NCBI GenBank assembly: GCA_045612485.1
Contig: JAZKZE010000164.1
Span: 1-34,686, forward strand
Length of the DNA stretch: 34,686 nucleotides
Direction: 5' to 3'
DNA from: RGIG5327 sp045612485
Lineage (GTDB): Bacteria > Verrucomicrobiota > Lentisphaeria > Victivallales > UBA1829
Under the pieces are notes generated by a model, which was not told the DNA's origin, searched no databases, and worked only from the letters and a program-made list of their open reading frames with translations. Position numbers and translations under genes: made by a program. Every line of letters starts with the position of its first letter. Position 1 is the stretch's first letter. Below are positions 25,339 through 33,681 of the stretch, piece after piece.

Positions 25339-28173
25339 TTATTTTAGAAGGATTGACAAACTTTCCAATTTCGCATTTCCGGAATCTTTCTTATCCACAT
25401 AAAAACCGATCCAGCAATTTACCGGAATAGTGTATTCCATGGTATAATTGCTCATTTTCTGTGTAAGCGGGATCTGTTTAATGGTATCCCAGCCGAGAAT
25501 CGTGCGTTTGAGTTTCTTTGTTTTATAGGAGTCATTATATTTCAAAGCAGAAACTGTAAGAGTTCCTTTCCCTGAAGCACGCACCAGAATTCTGATATGT
25601 TTCTTTTTATCTGACTGCCCCAGAGGTCCTTTCCAATCCCAGAGAAGCTGACAGATTCTGCCGCCCTGTTTCAGGGCAATAAAAGTCTTGCCGCCTTCTT
25701 TTACGGGAGAGGCAAGTTTATTAAGTGTCCAGTCTTTCAGTTTACCTTTATTCTTACCGCTTTTGTGGTAATCATCAAAGTTGCCGTTGCTGATCAAAGG
25801 CTTGCCGATGGAAAGGGTACGGTAGGAACTTCTCTGGTGATACTGTTCGCCGTCAATGGAACTTGCCCCGTCAAAAAGCCCGTCTTTAATGGTACGGTTT
25901 CTGGCAAAATGCACATTCCAGACGACTCCGGGAGCAAAGACACCCTCCATATTTTTCACCGGTACTTTGATCTCCATCACATACTGTTTTTTTGCTTTAT
26001 CCAGTTTACAGACCGCTTCCACACCAAAGTCCACTTTTGTGTCCCCGTTGGGCTGACGTGCATCATAAACTGCGCCTTTGGTATTTACAATGATCTGATA
26101 GTAGGCGTTGGCATCATTTTTCGGGTCAAGGAAAATTTCGATACTGTCATCCGACCATACTTTTTTATCTTTTGCTCCCTCCGTTTTCAGTTTATCCAGT
26201 GCAGGCTCTTTGGCAATGACAAGAAAATAGAGATTTTCTTTATCGGAAAGGACCCCCACCGTTGTTTTCACTGCGGCAGGAAGAGCAAAATTCTCTTTTT
26301 TGAACACGGTTTTAAAGTCGGTTATATATCCCGCCCCTGCCCATGCTGCATCGGAAGGATCGCCATCAAGTTTCACTTTGGCTGGAACCTGCGGAGCATT
26401 CAGGCTTTTTCCCAGTCTTGCACGGTAACGCTCATTGTTTCTGATCCAGAAATGGGTAAGAAAAATTTTATCTTTCTTCAGACGGCGTAAAACATCTTTA
26501 TCCCCGGCGGCAAGTTTTTCCGCTTCTGCAAGAAGGGAAAGCAATTCCTCTTTCAACCCCTCTTTCATAAGAAGAAGCGGCGTTCTGCTGTCCCCGGTGG
26601 AATAACCGAAACAGCCGGAAGCGTTATCCCAGGCATCCCGGCGGAGGGTATTGAATTTTTTCATTACCTTGCTGGCTTTTCCGTAATATTTGGATTCAAT
26701 ATCCTCTATAACCTTTTCCACATCCAGCGTTTCATCCCAGGTAAGTTTCCCTGCCACATTCCAGTAGAGCCACTCATGGTAAAGTCTGTAGGCGGAATGG
26801 CCCGGTTCTTTTTCAAAAGAAGGCTGATTTTTTCTGCGGTTGGCATCGGGAAAAGCGATCTCTTCCTTCCAGCCGCTTATCCCCAGTTTTTTAAAGAGTT
26901 TCAAATCGGCGGCAAGAGTTCTTTCCAACGGAGTCCAGCTCATAGGCGTACAATGGGCATATTCATACATACGCATATTGGGGTTCTTCTTCAGCCATTT
27001 TTTGATAAGGGCAAGCATCTCTGCATTACGGATGCAGGATGGATCGGAAAGTTTATGAGCGAAACATCTTCCGTGGGAGCAGAAATAAACCATCATGCGG
27101 TTGTCGATATCAATATCCGGAACGGAACGGTAAACAGCATAAGCCCAGAGAATAAGTTTTGCCTGCGGTTTTCTTTCATAGATCATTTTGGCGATCTTCT
27201 GCGTTACAGTATGGAAACGCAAAGATACATCATTTTTACTTTTGTCATCCAACGCCCGGCAGTTGTCACATTCGCACCAGTTGAGGGAGGAATCCGGGGC
27301 ACCGAAAAGATAGGAGATGCGGTCACCGTATTTATCGATCAGGGAACAGACATAATCGGCAACAAGTTTCTGCACCTGGGGATTGGACATACAGTGATGG
27401 GTATTGTGGTGTCCGGTATTGGTCAGGCGTTTGCCTTTCACAAGGGCAAAATATTCCGGATGGGTCTTGAGATATTTCTGCGGAGGAATGGCTCTGTAAA
27501 AGGTGAGATGCCCGCCTTCCGTATTGATGTGGGAAGCGATCCTGGCATCAAAGTAGGGACGCTGTTTGGGATCGGAAAGTGCCGCAATGGAAAATTCGGA
27601 AGTACACTGTAATTTATTTCTTGCCGCCCAGCTTTTGCTTGCTCTTGCCTTTCCCCCCGCCCCGGTCTGGGAGACCTGACGCCAGAGAAAGGAAGGCTCA
27701 TTTACTTTATCAAGATCAGGAATAGTGATATCTTTCTTTTTCCCCACATATTCCTCCCCGGGCAGGAACCACCTTACATCCAGATACCGGTCAAGGAAAG
27801 TATAGGCTCCGTAGAGTGTCCCCACCTGACTTGCCCCTACGATATAAAGTTTGCCGCCGGAGGTCTTGAAAAGGAATCCTTCCTCCTTTTTTCCGGCAAG
27901 GGAGTTTTTCATGGCAACAGGGATCTCTTTACTTTTCACCGTACCGAGAACGATCCCGGCTTCTTTCAGGTTTTCCGTTGTTTCAAAAACAGCTCCGGAA
28001 CTTTTTTTCAGATACTCCTGAAGCTCTTTTGCCGCAGTCCTTTCCCCTTCAGAGGCATTTTTGCTTACATAGATCTTCCCGGCAGCCTTTCCGCTTTTCA
28101 CCAGAGGCACCGCCCCTGAAAGAAGTGTTGCGGCAAAACAGAGGCTCAATAAAGTGATAATTTTCTGTTTCAT
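25339..28173 (-). CDS. Secreted DUF4838 protein with GH67N-like and CBM9-like domains (paralog 2)
   Basis: 944 residues with a signal peptide (MKQKIITLLSLCFAATLLSGA). Same order as paralog 1: GH67N-like domain (EGERTAAKELQEYLKKSSG; GTLYGAYTFLDRYL), DUF4838 core (~150-590) with WCECDNCRALDD and an HPEYFALVKGKR segment paralleling HPEYFPLINGKR of the other copy, CBM9-like domain from ~600 (VKLDGDPSDAAWAGA; WSDDSIEIFLDPKND), and a C-terminal sandwich. The paralogs are clearly diverged, so this is an old duplication. The ATG has AGGGAAAG upstream. The gene begins only 44 bp after ruvB on the same strand and no terminator separates them. Function probably binding or cleaving a uronic-acid-containing or other polysaccharide; unproven. 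Confidence 0.85.
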   Translation of the reverse strand: MKQKIITLLSLCFAATLLSGAVPLVKSGKAAGKIYVSKNASEGERTAAKELQEYLKKSSGAVFETTENLKEAGIVLGTVKSKEIPVAMKNSLAGKKEEGFLFKTSGGKLYIVGASQVGTLYGAYTFLDRYLDVRWFLPGEEYVGKKKDITIPDLDKVNEPSFLWRQVSQTGAGGKARASKSWAARNKLQCTSEFSIAALSDPKQRPYFDARIASHINTEGGHLTFYRAIPPQKYLKTHPEYFALVKGKRLTNTGHHNTHHCMSNPQVQKLVADYVCSLIDKYGDRISYLFGAPDSSLNWCECDNCRALDDKSKNDVSLRFHTVTQKIAKMIYERKPQAKLILWAYAVYRSVPDIDIDNRMMVYFCSHGRCFAHKLSDPSCIRNAEMLALIKKWLKKNPNMRMYEYAHCTPMSWTPLERTLAADLKLFKKLGISGWKEEIAFPDANRRKNQPSFEKEPGHSAYRLYHEWLYWNVAGKLTWDETLDVEKVIEDIESKYYGKASKVMKKFNTLRRDAWDNASGCFGYSTGDSRTPLLLMKEGLKEELLSLLAEAEKLAAGDKDVLRRLKKDKIFLTHFWIRNNERYRARLGKSLNAPQVPAKVKLDGDPSDAAWAGAGYITDFKTVFKKENFALPAAVKTTVGVLSDKENLYFLVIAKEPALDKLKTEGAKDKKVWSDDSIEIFLDPKNDANAYYQIIVNTKGAVYDARQPNGDTKVDFGVEAVCKLDKAKKQYVMEIKVPVKNMEGVFAPGVVWNVHFARNRTIKDGLFDGASSIDGEQYHQRSSYRTLSIGKPLISNGNFDDYHKSGKNKGKLKDWTLNKLASPVKEGGKTFIALKQGGRICQLLWDWKGPLGQSDKKKHIRILVRASGKGTLTVSALKYNDSYKTKKLKRTILGWDTIKQIPLTQKMSNYTMEYTIPVNCWIGFYVDKKDSGNAKLESLSILLK

Positions 28174-28217
28174 TTTCTTTCCCTGTTTGAAGTTTTATGT
28201 TTTGTAAAGTTATTTTC

Positions 28218-29267
28218 TCAGAAAAGATCAGGTGTATTATCCGCCCTGCCCTTTTTTACAGAAGGATTTTTTTCGATCTTCTGAAGCCCGAAAAGATCCC
28301 ATGCCCTGTCGGATGCCACCCTGCCCTGGGCAGTCCGCATCATATAGCCTTCCTGAATGAGGAACGGCTCATATACATCTTCAATGGTATCGGCTTCTTC
28401 AGAAATGGCAACAGCAAGAGAGTTGATCCCCACAGGCCCGCCTTTAAAATTCTTTACAATGGTCTCAAGGATGCGTTTATCCATTTCATCCAGCCCTTTG
28501 TCGTCGATCTCCAGCATGGAGAGTGCTTCAGAGGCGTGTTTGTAATCTACGATCCCCTTCCCTTTCACCTGGGCATAATCCCTTGTCCAGCGCAAAAGGT
28601 TGTTGGCAATACGGGGAGTTCCCCGGCTGCGGCGGGCGATCTCATACGCTCCTTCGTGATCGATTTCCACTCCCAGGATCCCGGCGGAACGCTCCACGAT
28701 CTCGGCAAGCTCTTCAGCAGAATAATAATCCAGACGCAGAGAAAGGGCGAACCTTGTACGCAAAGGAGCCGAAAGCAGTCCCTGTCTTGTGGTAGCCCCC
28801 ACCAGAGTAAAACGGGGGATATTCAGACGTACGGAACGGGAACCGGGCCCCTGGTCGATCATAATATCAATGAAAAAATCCTCCATGGCACTGTAAAGAT
28901 ACTCTTCCACAGCAGTATTCAGGCGGTGGATCTCATCAATGAAGAGAATGTCACCTTCGTTGAGGGAAGTGAGAAGTCCGGCAAGGTCGCCGGGTTTTTC
29001 GATCACGGGTCCGCTGGATGTTTTGATGGCACAGCCTTTTTCGTTGGCGGCAATATAAGCAAGAGTGGTCTTGCCCAGTCCGGGAGGCCCGCTTAAAAGC
29101 AGATGTCCCAGAGGTTCATTGCGAGCCTTTGCCGCTTTTACATATATTTCCATACGGGTCTTGACCTTCTGCTGCCCGGGAAATGCGTCAAATGATTGTG
29201 GACGCAAGGTGGTTTCAGCCTCTTCATCCTTGCGGTTCAAGGTGGATGTAATAAATCTTTCCGTCAT
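28218..29267 (-). CDS. ruvB: Holliday junction branch migration ATPase RuvB
   Basis: 349 residues, the usual size. It forms the hexameric motor that, with RuvA, drives Holliday junction migration in recombination repair. Walker A is GPPGLGKTT at 60-68, Walker B is FIDEIH at about 109-114, sensor 1 is GATTRQGLL, and RGTPRIANNLLRW carries sensor 2. The winged-helix DNA-binding domain ends in QEGYMMRTAQGRVAS. ruvA and ruvC are not adjacent. The ATG has AAGG upstream. It is divergent from tkt and upstream of the DUF4838 pair, an unusual partner for a repair gene. Confidence 0.97.
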   Translation of the reverse strand: MTERFITSTLNRKDEEAETTLRPQSFDAFPGQQKVKTRMEIYVKAAKARNEPLGHLLLSGPPGLGKTTLAYIAANEKGCAIKTSSGPVIEKPGDLAGLLTSLNEGDILFIDEIHRLNTAVEEYLYSAMEDFFIDIMIDQGPGSRSVRLNIPRFTLVGATTRQGLLSAPLRTRFALSLRLDYYSAEELAEIVERSAGILGVEIDHEGAYEIARRSRGTPRIANNLLRWTRDYAQVKGKGIVDYKHASEALSMLEIDDKGLDEMDKRILETIVKNFKGGPVGINSLAVAISEEADTIEDVYEPFLIQEGYMMRTAQGRVASDRAWDLFGLQKIEKNPSVKKGRADNTPDLF

Positions 29268-29294
29268 TCGTTGACCTTTTTTCCTGAATTATGT

Positions 29295-29323
29295 TTGCAA
29301 TTTTCACTGAAACGGGTTATGTT
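29295..29323 (+). promoter_or_regulatory. Probable tkt promoter
   Basis: TTGCAA, a 17-base spacer and TATGTT, start near 29330 and a leader of about 49 nt. It overlaps the divergent ruvB promoter. Confidence 0.45.
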
Positions 29324-29350
29324 ATAGAATAATATTTTTTCTTTTCACAA
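29321..29350 (-). promoter_or_regulatory. Possible ruvB promoter
   Basis: Minus-strand TTGTGA, an 18-base spacer and TATAAC, overlapping the tkt promoter in the 111-bp divergent gap. Confidence 0.4.
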
Positions 29351-29378
29351 TATAACACCAAAAATGAGGAAAAGCAAA

Positions 29379-31373
29379 ATGCAAAACGAAAAAATGATGA
29401 AACTTGCCGCAGATACGGTAAGACTTCTCTCCGCCGACGCCATCCAGAAAGCAAAATCCGGACATCCCGGTATGCCCATGGGCTGTGCCGATCTCGCCAT
29501 CGACCTCTGGTTCAACCACATGCGTCACAACCCCAAGAACCCCAAATGGCTGGGAAGAGACCGTTTCGTGCTTTCCGCAGGTCACGGCTCCATGCTTATC
29601 TACAGTTTGCTCCACCTCTTCGGCTATGGTCTTACCATTGACGATCTGAAAGGTTTCCGTCAGTGGGGTTCCCTGACTCCCGGACATCCTGAATACAATC
29701 ACACCGCCGGTGTGGAAGTCACCACCGGTCCTCTGGGAACAGGTTTTGCCTCCGGTATCGGTATGGCTGTTTCCGCCAAATACACTGCCGCTGCCTGCGG
29801 TATGGCTGAATCCGGTCTTCTGGACAGCAAGATCTACATCATCTCCGGTGACGGCTGCATGATGGAAGGTATCACCCACGAAGCCGCATCCTTTGCAGGA
29901 CATCAGAAACTGGACAATGTGGTTGTATTCTACGACTCCAACGCCATCAGTATCGAAGGCTCCACCGGTATCGCCTTCACAGAAGATGTTGCCAAACGCT
30001 TTGAAGCCTACGACTGGCGTGTCATCGTTTGCGAAAACGCCAACGACTATGCCCAGATCGATGCCGCCATCACCAAAGCAAAAGTTTCCGACGGACGTCC
30101 CACACTGGTCGTCTGCAAAACCACCATCGGTTTCGGTTCTCCCGCAAAAGCCGGCAAAGCCAGCAGCCACGGTGAACCCCTCGGTGAAGAAGAACTCGCC
30201 GCAACCAAGAAAGCTCTCGGTTTCCCCGCAGACGCCTTCTATGTACCTGCTGAAGTTTCCGCCATGATGGCTGACAGAGTTGCTGAACTGGAAAAAGAAG
30301 CTGCCGCATGGGATGCCTCCTTCCAGAAGTTCTGCGAAGCAAATCCCGAAAAGGCTGCCCTCCTTTCCAAGATGCTCAACAAAGAAGTTCCCGCAGACCT
30401 TACCGAACAGCTTCTGAAAGCTGCTCCCCTTGACAAGCCTGTTGCTTCCCGTGCATCCAGCGGAACTGTTCTTCAGAAAGTTTCCGAACTTGTTCCCGCT
30501 CTCTACGGCGGAGCTGCCGACCTGGCTCCCTCCACCAAGACCAACATCAAAGACGGCGGCGATTTCTGCCCCGAAAACCGTGCCGGCAAGAACTTCCACT
30601 TCGGTGTCCGTGAACTTGCCATGGGCTTCATCGCCAACGGTATGGCTCTCTACGGTGCTGCCATTGCTTACAGCTCCACCTTCTTTGTGTTCTCCGACTT
30701 CATGAAGCCTGCCGTGCGTATTGCCGCATTGCAGAACCTTCCTGTGATCTATGTATTCACCCACGACTCCTTCTATGTGGGCGAAGACGGCCCCACCCAC
30801 GAACCCATCGAACAGCTTGCAATGCTCCGTACCATCCCCAACATGACCGTACTGCGTCCTGCTGAAGCTACAGAAGTAGCCCATGCCTGGTCTTACGCTG
30901 TCCGTTGCGGCAAACCCGCCGCCCTTGTCCTCACCCGTCAGGATCTGCGTCCCTATGATGCTGCAACTGCCGCTAAAGTGGATATTGAAAAGGGTGCTTA
31001 TGTGGTCTCCTGCGAAGAAGGTTTTGAATACCTCCTCATCGCTACCGGTTCTGAAGTCAACCTGGCTCTTGATGCCGCTGCCGCTCTGCGTGCTGAAGGC
31101 AAAAAAGTGCGTGTTGTCTCCATGCCCTCCTGGGAACTCTTTGAAGCACAGAGCAAGGAATACAAAGATTCTGTCATTCCTCCCTGCTGCAAAAAGCGCG
31201 TGACCATCGAAGCCGGCAGCACCTTCGGCTGGGCAAAATATGCCGGAGAAGCCGGTCTTTCCATCGGTCTGGATCACTTCGGTGCTTCCGCCCCCTACAA
31301 AGTGCTTGCTGAAAAATTCGGTTTCACAGCTCCCGCAGTTGTGGAAAAGATCAAAGCACACTTCGGTGCATAA
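29379..31373 (+). CDS. tkt: Transketolase
   Basis: 664 residues from the ATG at 29379, which has GAGGA eight bases upstream; the earlier ATG at 29364 has no site. It moves two-carbon ketol units between pentose, tetrose and triose phosphates using thiamine diphosphate. Visible are KSGHPGMPMG, the TPP/metal motif GDGCMMEG (~157-164) ending at DSN, TIGFGSPAKAG, the pyrimidine-domain FHFGVRELAMG with its activating glutamate, and DSFYVGEDGPTHEP. Codon choice is strongly restricted (GGT, AAC, GAA, ATC and GCT/GCC favoured) compared with its neighbours, a sign of high expression. Its own terminator follows. It feeds ribulose 5-phosphate to kdsD as well as central metabolism. Confidence 0.97.
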   Translation: MQNEKMMKLAADTVRLLSADAIQKAKSGHPGMPMGCADLAIDLWFNHMRHNPKNPKWLGRDRFVLSAGHGSMLIYSLLHLFGYGLTIDDLKGFRQWGSLTPGHPEYNHTAGVEVTTGPLGTGFASGIGMAVSAKYTAAACGMAESGLLDSKIYIISGDGCMMEGITHEAASFAGHQKLDNVVVFYDSNAISIEGSTGIAFTEDVAKRFEAYDWRVIVCENANDYAQIDAAITKAKVSDGRPTLVVCKTTIGFGSPAKAGKASSHGEPLGEEELAATKKALGFPADAFYVPAEVSAMMADRVAELEKEAAAWDASFQKFCEANPEKAALLSKMLNKEVPADLTEQLLKAAPLDKPVASRASSGTVLQKVSELVPALYGGAADLAPSTKTNIKDGGDFCPENRAGKNFHFGVRELAMGFIANGMALYGAAIAYSSTFFVFSDFMKPAVRIAALQNLPVIYVFTHDSFYVGEDGPTHEPIEQLAMLRTIPNMTVLRPAEATEVAHAWSYAVRCGKPAALVLTRQDLRPYDAATAAKVDIEKGAYVVSCEEGFEYLLIATGSEVNLALDAAAALRAEGKKVRVVSMPSWELFEAQSKEYKDSVIPPCCKKRVTIEAGSTFGWAKYAGEAGLSIGLDHFGASAPYKVLAEKFGFTAPAVVEKIKAHFGA

Positions 31374-31414
31374 GAAAAAGTACGGTGCGTAAAGCACATA
31401 ACATTTTCTGAAAG

Positions 31415-31446
31415 AAAGGGGAAAGGTGTATATCTTTCCCCTTTTT
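31415..31446 (+). terminator. Terminator-like hairpin after tkt, adjoining the next ribosome binding site
   Basis: AAAGGGGAAAG pairs perfectly with CTTTCCCCTTT (11 bp) around an 8-nt loop, followed by TTTTT. The next start codon is only 17 bp away, so the hairpin is effectively part of the leader of the LPS-kinase-like gene. Confidence 0.85.
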
Positions 31447-31462
31447 CAAGGGATTGTATATT

Positions 31463-32545
31463 ATGAATACTTTTGACCAGTTTGATTCCAGACGGGATAT
31501 TGAGGAACTTTTTTTCAACTCCCGCCTTTACGGAGAAAAGGAAAGTATTGCTTCTGTGGAAAGTTTTATCCGTGGAAGTTTTGATCTTGCCATGGTCAAA
31601 AGCAATCCGAAAAGAAAAGTTTTCCGCCTTGTCAATGCCGCAGGGCGGGAGCTTTATCTGAAACTTTTTGCCCCGCAGAAATTTCCTTTCAATATCATAA
31701 GAAACTATGCGGCAAAAGAGTATAAAATAGCCAAAGAACTGGAAAAAGGTTCTGTCCCTATTATTGAGTATCTGTTATGGGGCAAAGGGAAAAATTCCTG
31801 TTCATTCTGTATTTCTGAAGGAGTCCGCAATGCTGTTCCTGCAAGGAAATTTTTCTTCCGCGGACATCTGGAAAACAATTTGCAGGAACAGGAGTTTTTC
31901 AAAGATTCCCTTGTGGAAATCATCCGTTCCCTCCATGAAAAACATTTTCTCCATCCGGATTTCCATACAGGAAATATGATTTTCTGTCCTGACGAAAAAA
32001 GAATGCTTCTTCTGGATCCCTGGGGAATAAGAGAAACATTCTTTCTGCCGGGCAAAGCAAAATTATCTCTCTGTACGGTATGGATGGAACTCAAAGATTT
32101 TCTTTCCGATGATGCAGTCCTCGATCAGATGATCACATCAGGACTTTGCAGAAAGAAAATGGAAGCATTGGCTTTACTGGATAAAGCGTCAAAAGTTTAT
32201 ACAAAGAGAAGCCTTTCCCGCCGGGCGAAACTTCACAGAAGGATCCTTGCAGGTCATTACAGATTTTCCACAGTGAAAAATGAAGAGGATTCAAGATACA
32301 TCTGGCGGCACAACTTCTGGTATGCCGAACCGGAAAAATTTGAGATCGGTCAAAATTGGGAAAAGCAGGATTACATTGACGGAAAAGAAGCAGAAAAAGA
32401 TTTCCTCCATTCTTTCGATCATCCGGCGGAGGAGAAACTGGCTGTACTGATGATACGGAAAAAAGACGGGACAGGTGTCCTGTATTATATGGAAAATCCC
32501 TGTAAAAAATTTCTCTCCGGCAGAGGTGGTGGGGGTATTCCATGA
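31463..32545 (+). CDS. LPS core/Kdo kinase-like protein (WaaP/InaA protein-kinase-like fold)
   Basis: 360 residues from the ATG at 31463 (AAGGGA upstream; the TTG at 31454 is less likely). Kinase features appear in order: ATP-binding lysine Lys67 (LYLKLFA), catalytic loop HPDFHTGN with Asp166 and Asn171, and metal-binding Asp185 in LLLDPWG. This is the Kdo/WaaP (InaA) lipopolysaccharide kinase pattern rather than a Ser/Thr kinase. It probably phosphorylates Kdo or heptose of the LPS inner core at the cytoplasmic face of the inner membrane. The C-terminal ~140 residues are basic and unassigned and end in GRGGGGIP. It overlaps the uracil-DNA glycosylase gene by 4 bp (ATGA). It must be transcribed through the hairpin at 31415-31446 or from a start near it. 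Confidence 0.8.
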   Translation: MNTFDQFDSRRDIEELFFNSRLYGEKESIASVESFIRGSFDLAMVKSNPKRKVFRLVNAAGRELYLKLFAPQKFPFNIIRNYAAKEYKIAKELEKGSVPIIEYLLWGKGKNSCSFCISEGVRNAVPARKFFFRGHLENNLQEQEFFKDSLVEIIRSLHEKHFLHPDFHTGNMIFCPDEKRMLLLDPWGIRETFFLPGKAKLSLCTVWMELKDFLSDDAVLDQMITSGLCRKKMEALALLDKASKVYTKRSLSRRAKLHRRILAGHYRFSTVKNEEDSRYIWRHNFWYAEPEKFEIGQNWEKQDYIDGKEAEKDFLHSFDHPAEEKLAVLMIRKKDGTGVLYYMENPCKKFLSGRGGGGIP

Positions 32546-33474
32546 GTGATAAAAATAAAGAATTTTATGACGAGATCATTGATTCTCTGCGTGCCTGTGA
32601 AGAGGAATCGGCTGCCGTGTATGTGGCAAAAGATATTCTTCTTGAATTTTACAAACCCGTTCCGAAACAGCGGCCCGGAGCAAGAGTTGTTCCTGCAAGG
32701 CAGCGAGTTCCCGGAAAACCGGATACGGTTCCGGGAGCAGTACCGAAAAGCGCAGAACAACCTCTTCCTGTACAGAAACCTGTTCCGGTAAGCAGGCAGG
32801 AACTCCCTCCGGAGACCGTTTCTCCGGCAGTTCCCCCGGTACCGGTACAGCCTGCTGCGGAAGTAAAAAAAGATCCGTTGGCAGATATGGGAAAAAAGGT
32901 TCAGGAAATGGATTTACCGGAATTGAAGGAAGCCGTTTCCATCTGTACAAAATGTATTTTGTGCAGAACAAGAACCAATACAGTTTTCGGCGATGGCAAT
33001 GAAAATGCAGAACTTATGTTTATAGGGGAAGGTCCCGGAGCGGATGAAGATGCCCGGGGACTGCCTTTTGTGGGAAGAGCCGGGGAACTTCTTACAAAAA
33101 TGATCCAGGCAATGGGATATGACAGGAAAGAAGTTTATATCGGCAACATCGTAAAATGCCGTCCTCCGGGAAACCGTACACCGGAAGATGAGGAGATGAG
33201 TGCCTGTCTTCCCTACATCCTGCGCCAGATCGAACTTGTCAAACCCAAAGCGATCGTTTTACTTGGCGGAACGGCACTGAAAGGGCTGTTCAATATGACA
33301 GGAATAAGTTATGTACGGGGAAAAATTATGGATCACAGGGGAATTCCTGTCATGCCAACCTATCATCCGGCATTTCTTCTGCGGAATCCGGAAAAGAAGG
33401 CGGATGTCTGGAAAGATCTGCAGATGGTCATGAAGATACTGGGAAAAGAGATCCCGAAAAAGAAAAATCAATAG
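32542..33474 (+). CDS. Family 4 uracil-DNA glycosylase with [4Fe-4S] cluster
   Basis: 310 residues. Residues ~38-110 are a Pro/Val-rich low-complexity linker preceded by a short acidic helix. The catalytic domain (~125-300) has motif A GEGPGADEDARGLPFVG and motif B TYHPAFLLRN. The iron-sulfur ligands are CTKC (~134, 137) and the later pair in KCRPPGNRTPEDEE and the following SACLPY (~205 and 221), the spacing typical of UDGa. It removes uracil from DNA to start base excision repair. The start overlaps the kinase stop (ATGA), suggesting translational coupling of two functionally unrelated genes. Its TAG stop takes the last base from the inserted element that follows; without the insertion the stop would be TAA at the same codon. 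Confidence 0.93.
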   Translation: MSDKNKEFYDEIIDSLRACEEESAAVYVAKDILLEFYKPVPKQRPGARVVPARQRVPGKPDTVPGAVPKSAEQPLPVQKPVPVSRQELPPETVSPAVPPVPVQPAAEVKKDPLADMGKKVQEMDLPELKEAVSICTKCILCRTRTNTVFGDGNENAELMFIGEGPGADEDARGLPFVGRAGELLTKMIQAMGYDRKEVYIGNIVKCRPPGNRTPEDEEMSACLPYILRQIELVKPKAIVLLGGTALKGLFNMTGISYVRGKIMDHRGIPVMPTYHPAFLLRNPEKKADVWKDLQMVMKILGKEIPKKKNQ

Positions 33475-33638
33475 AGGTAATTTCAAAAGTCATTCAAAAA
33501 AAATCAAAGATGCAGCTGCAAAGAGTTGTGAAAGGTAATTTGAGGCTGCTACCCTCTGCGGTAACAGCCGAAAAATGCTCCTTTTGCAAATCAAAGCAGA
33601 TGCGCTTAAAGATTTTTGAGGACTTTTGAAATTACCTC
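33474..33638. mobile_element. MITE-like non-coding element with 18-bp terminal inverted repeats
   Basis: The 165-bp unit begins GAGGTAATTTCAAAAGTC (33474-33491) and ends with its exact reverse complement (33621-33638). AATA directly precedes the left end (33470-33473) and directly follows the right end (33639-33642), a 4-bp target duplication. The ends are partly pairable further inward. The interior has no ORF. It holds a second stem-loop (33544-33553 with 33560-33569, nine pairs and one mismatch) and a TGCAGCTGCA palindrome at 33511-33520. There is no T-run, so a terminator is less likely. GAG ends and short duplications occur in some IS5-family subgroups, but no transposase is present to confirm parentage. 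Alternative: a structured RNA element. Confidence 0.7.
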
Positions 33639-33659
33639 AATAACAGTAAAAATCATAAT

Positions 33660-33665
33660 TATAAT
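33660..33665 (+). promoter_or_regulatory. Isolated consensus -10 box before proB
   Basis: A perfect TATAAT lies 16 bp before the proB start. No good -35 is found at 16-18 bp; the element's right end supplies TTGAAA, but 28 bp away. Evidence for a promoter is weak. Confidence 0.25.
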
Positions 33666-33681
33666 TTTCAAGGATAGAAAT

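Noticed and set aside
29322..31397. 691-codon minus-strand frame across tkt
   Set aside because: Shadow of the strongly biased tkt codons. Its translation is Cys/Gly/Phe-rich with no recognisable domain, and tkt is unmistakable.
33474..33638. Reading the inverted-repeat element as a simple intrinsic terminator for the glycosylase gene
   Set aside because: The arms are 129 bp apart, no T-run follows, and the flanking AATA duplication is better explained by insertion. A structural RNA role is kept open in the findings.
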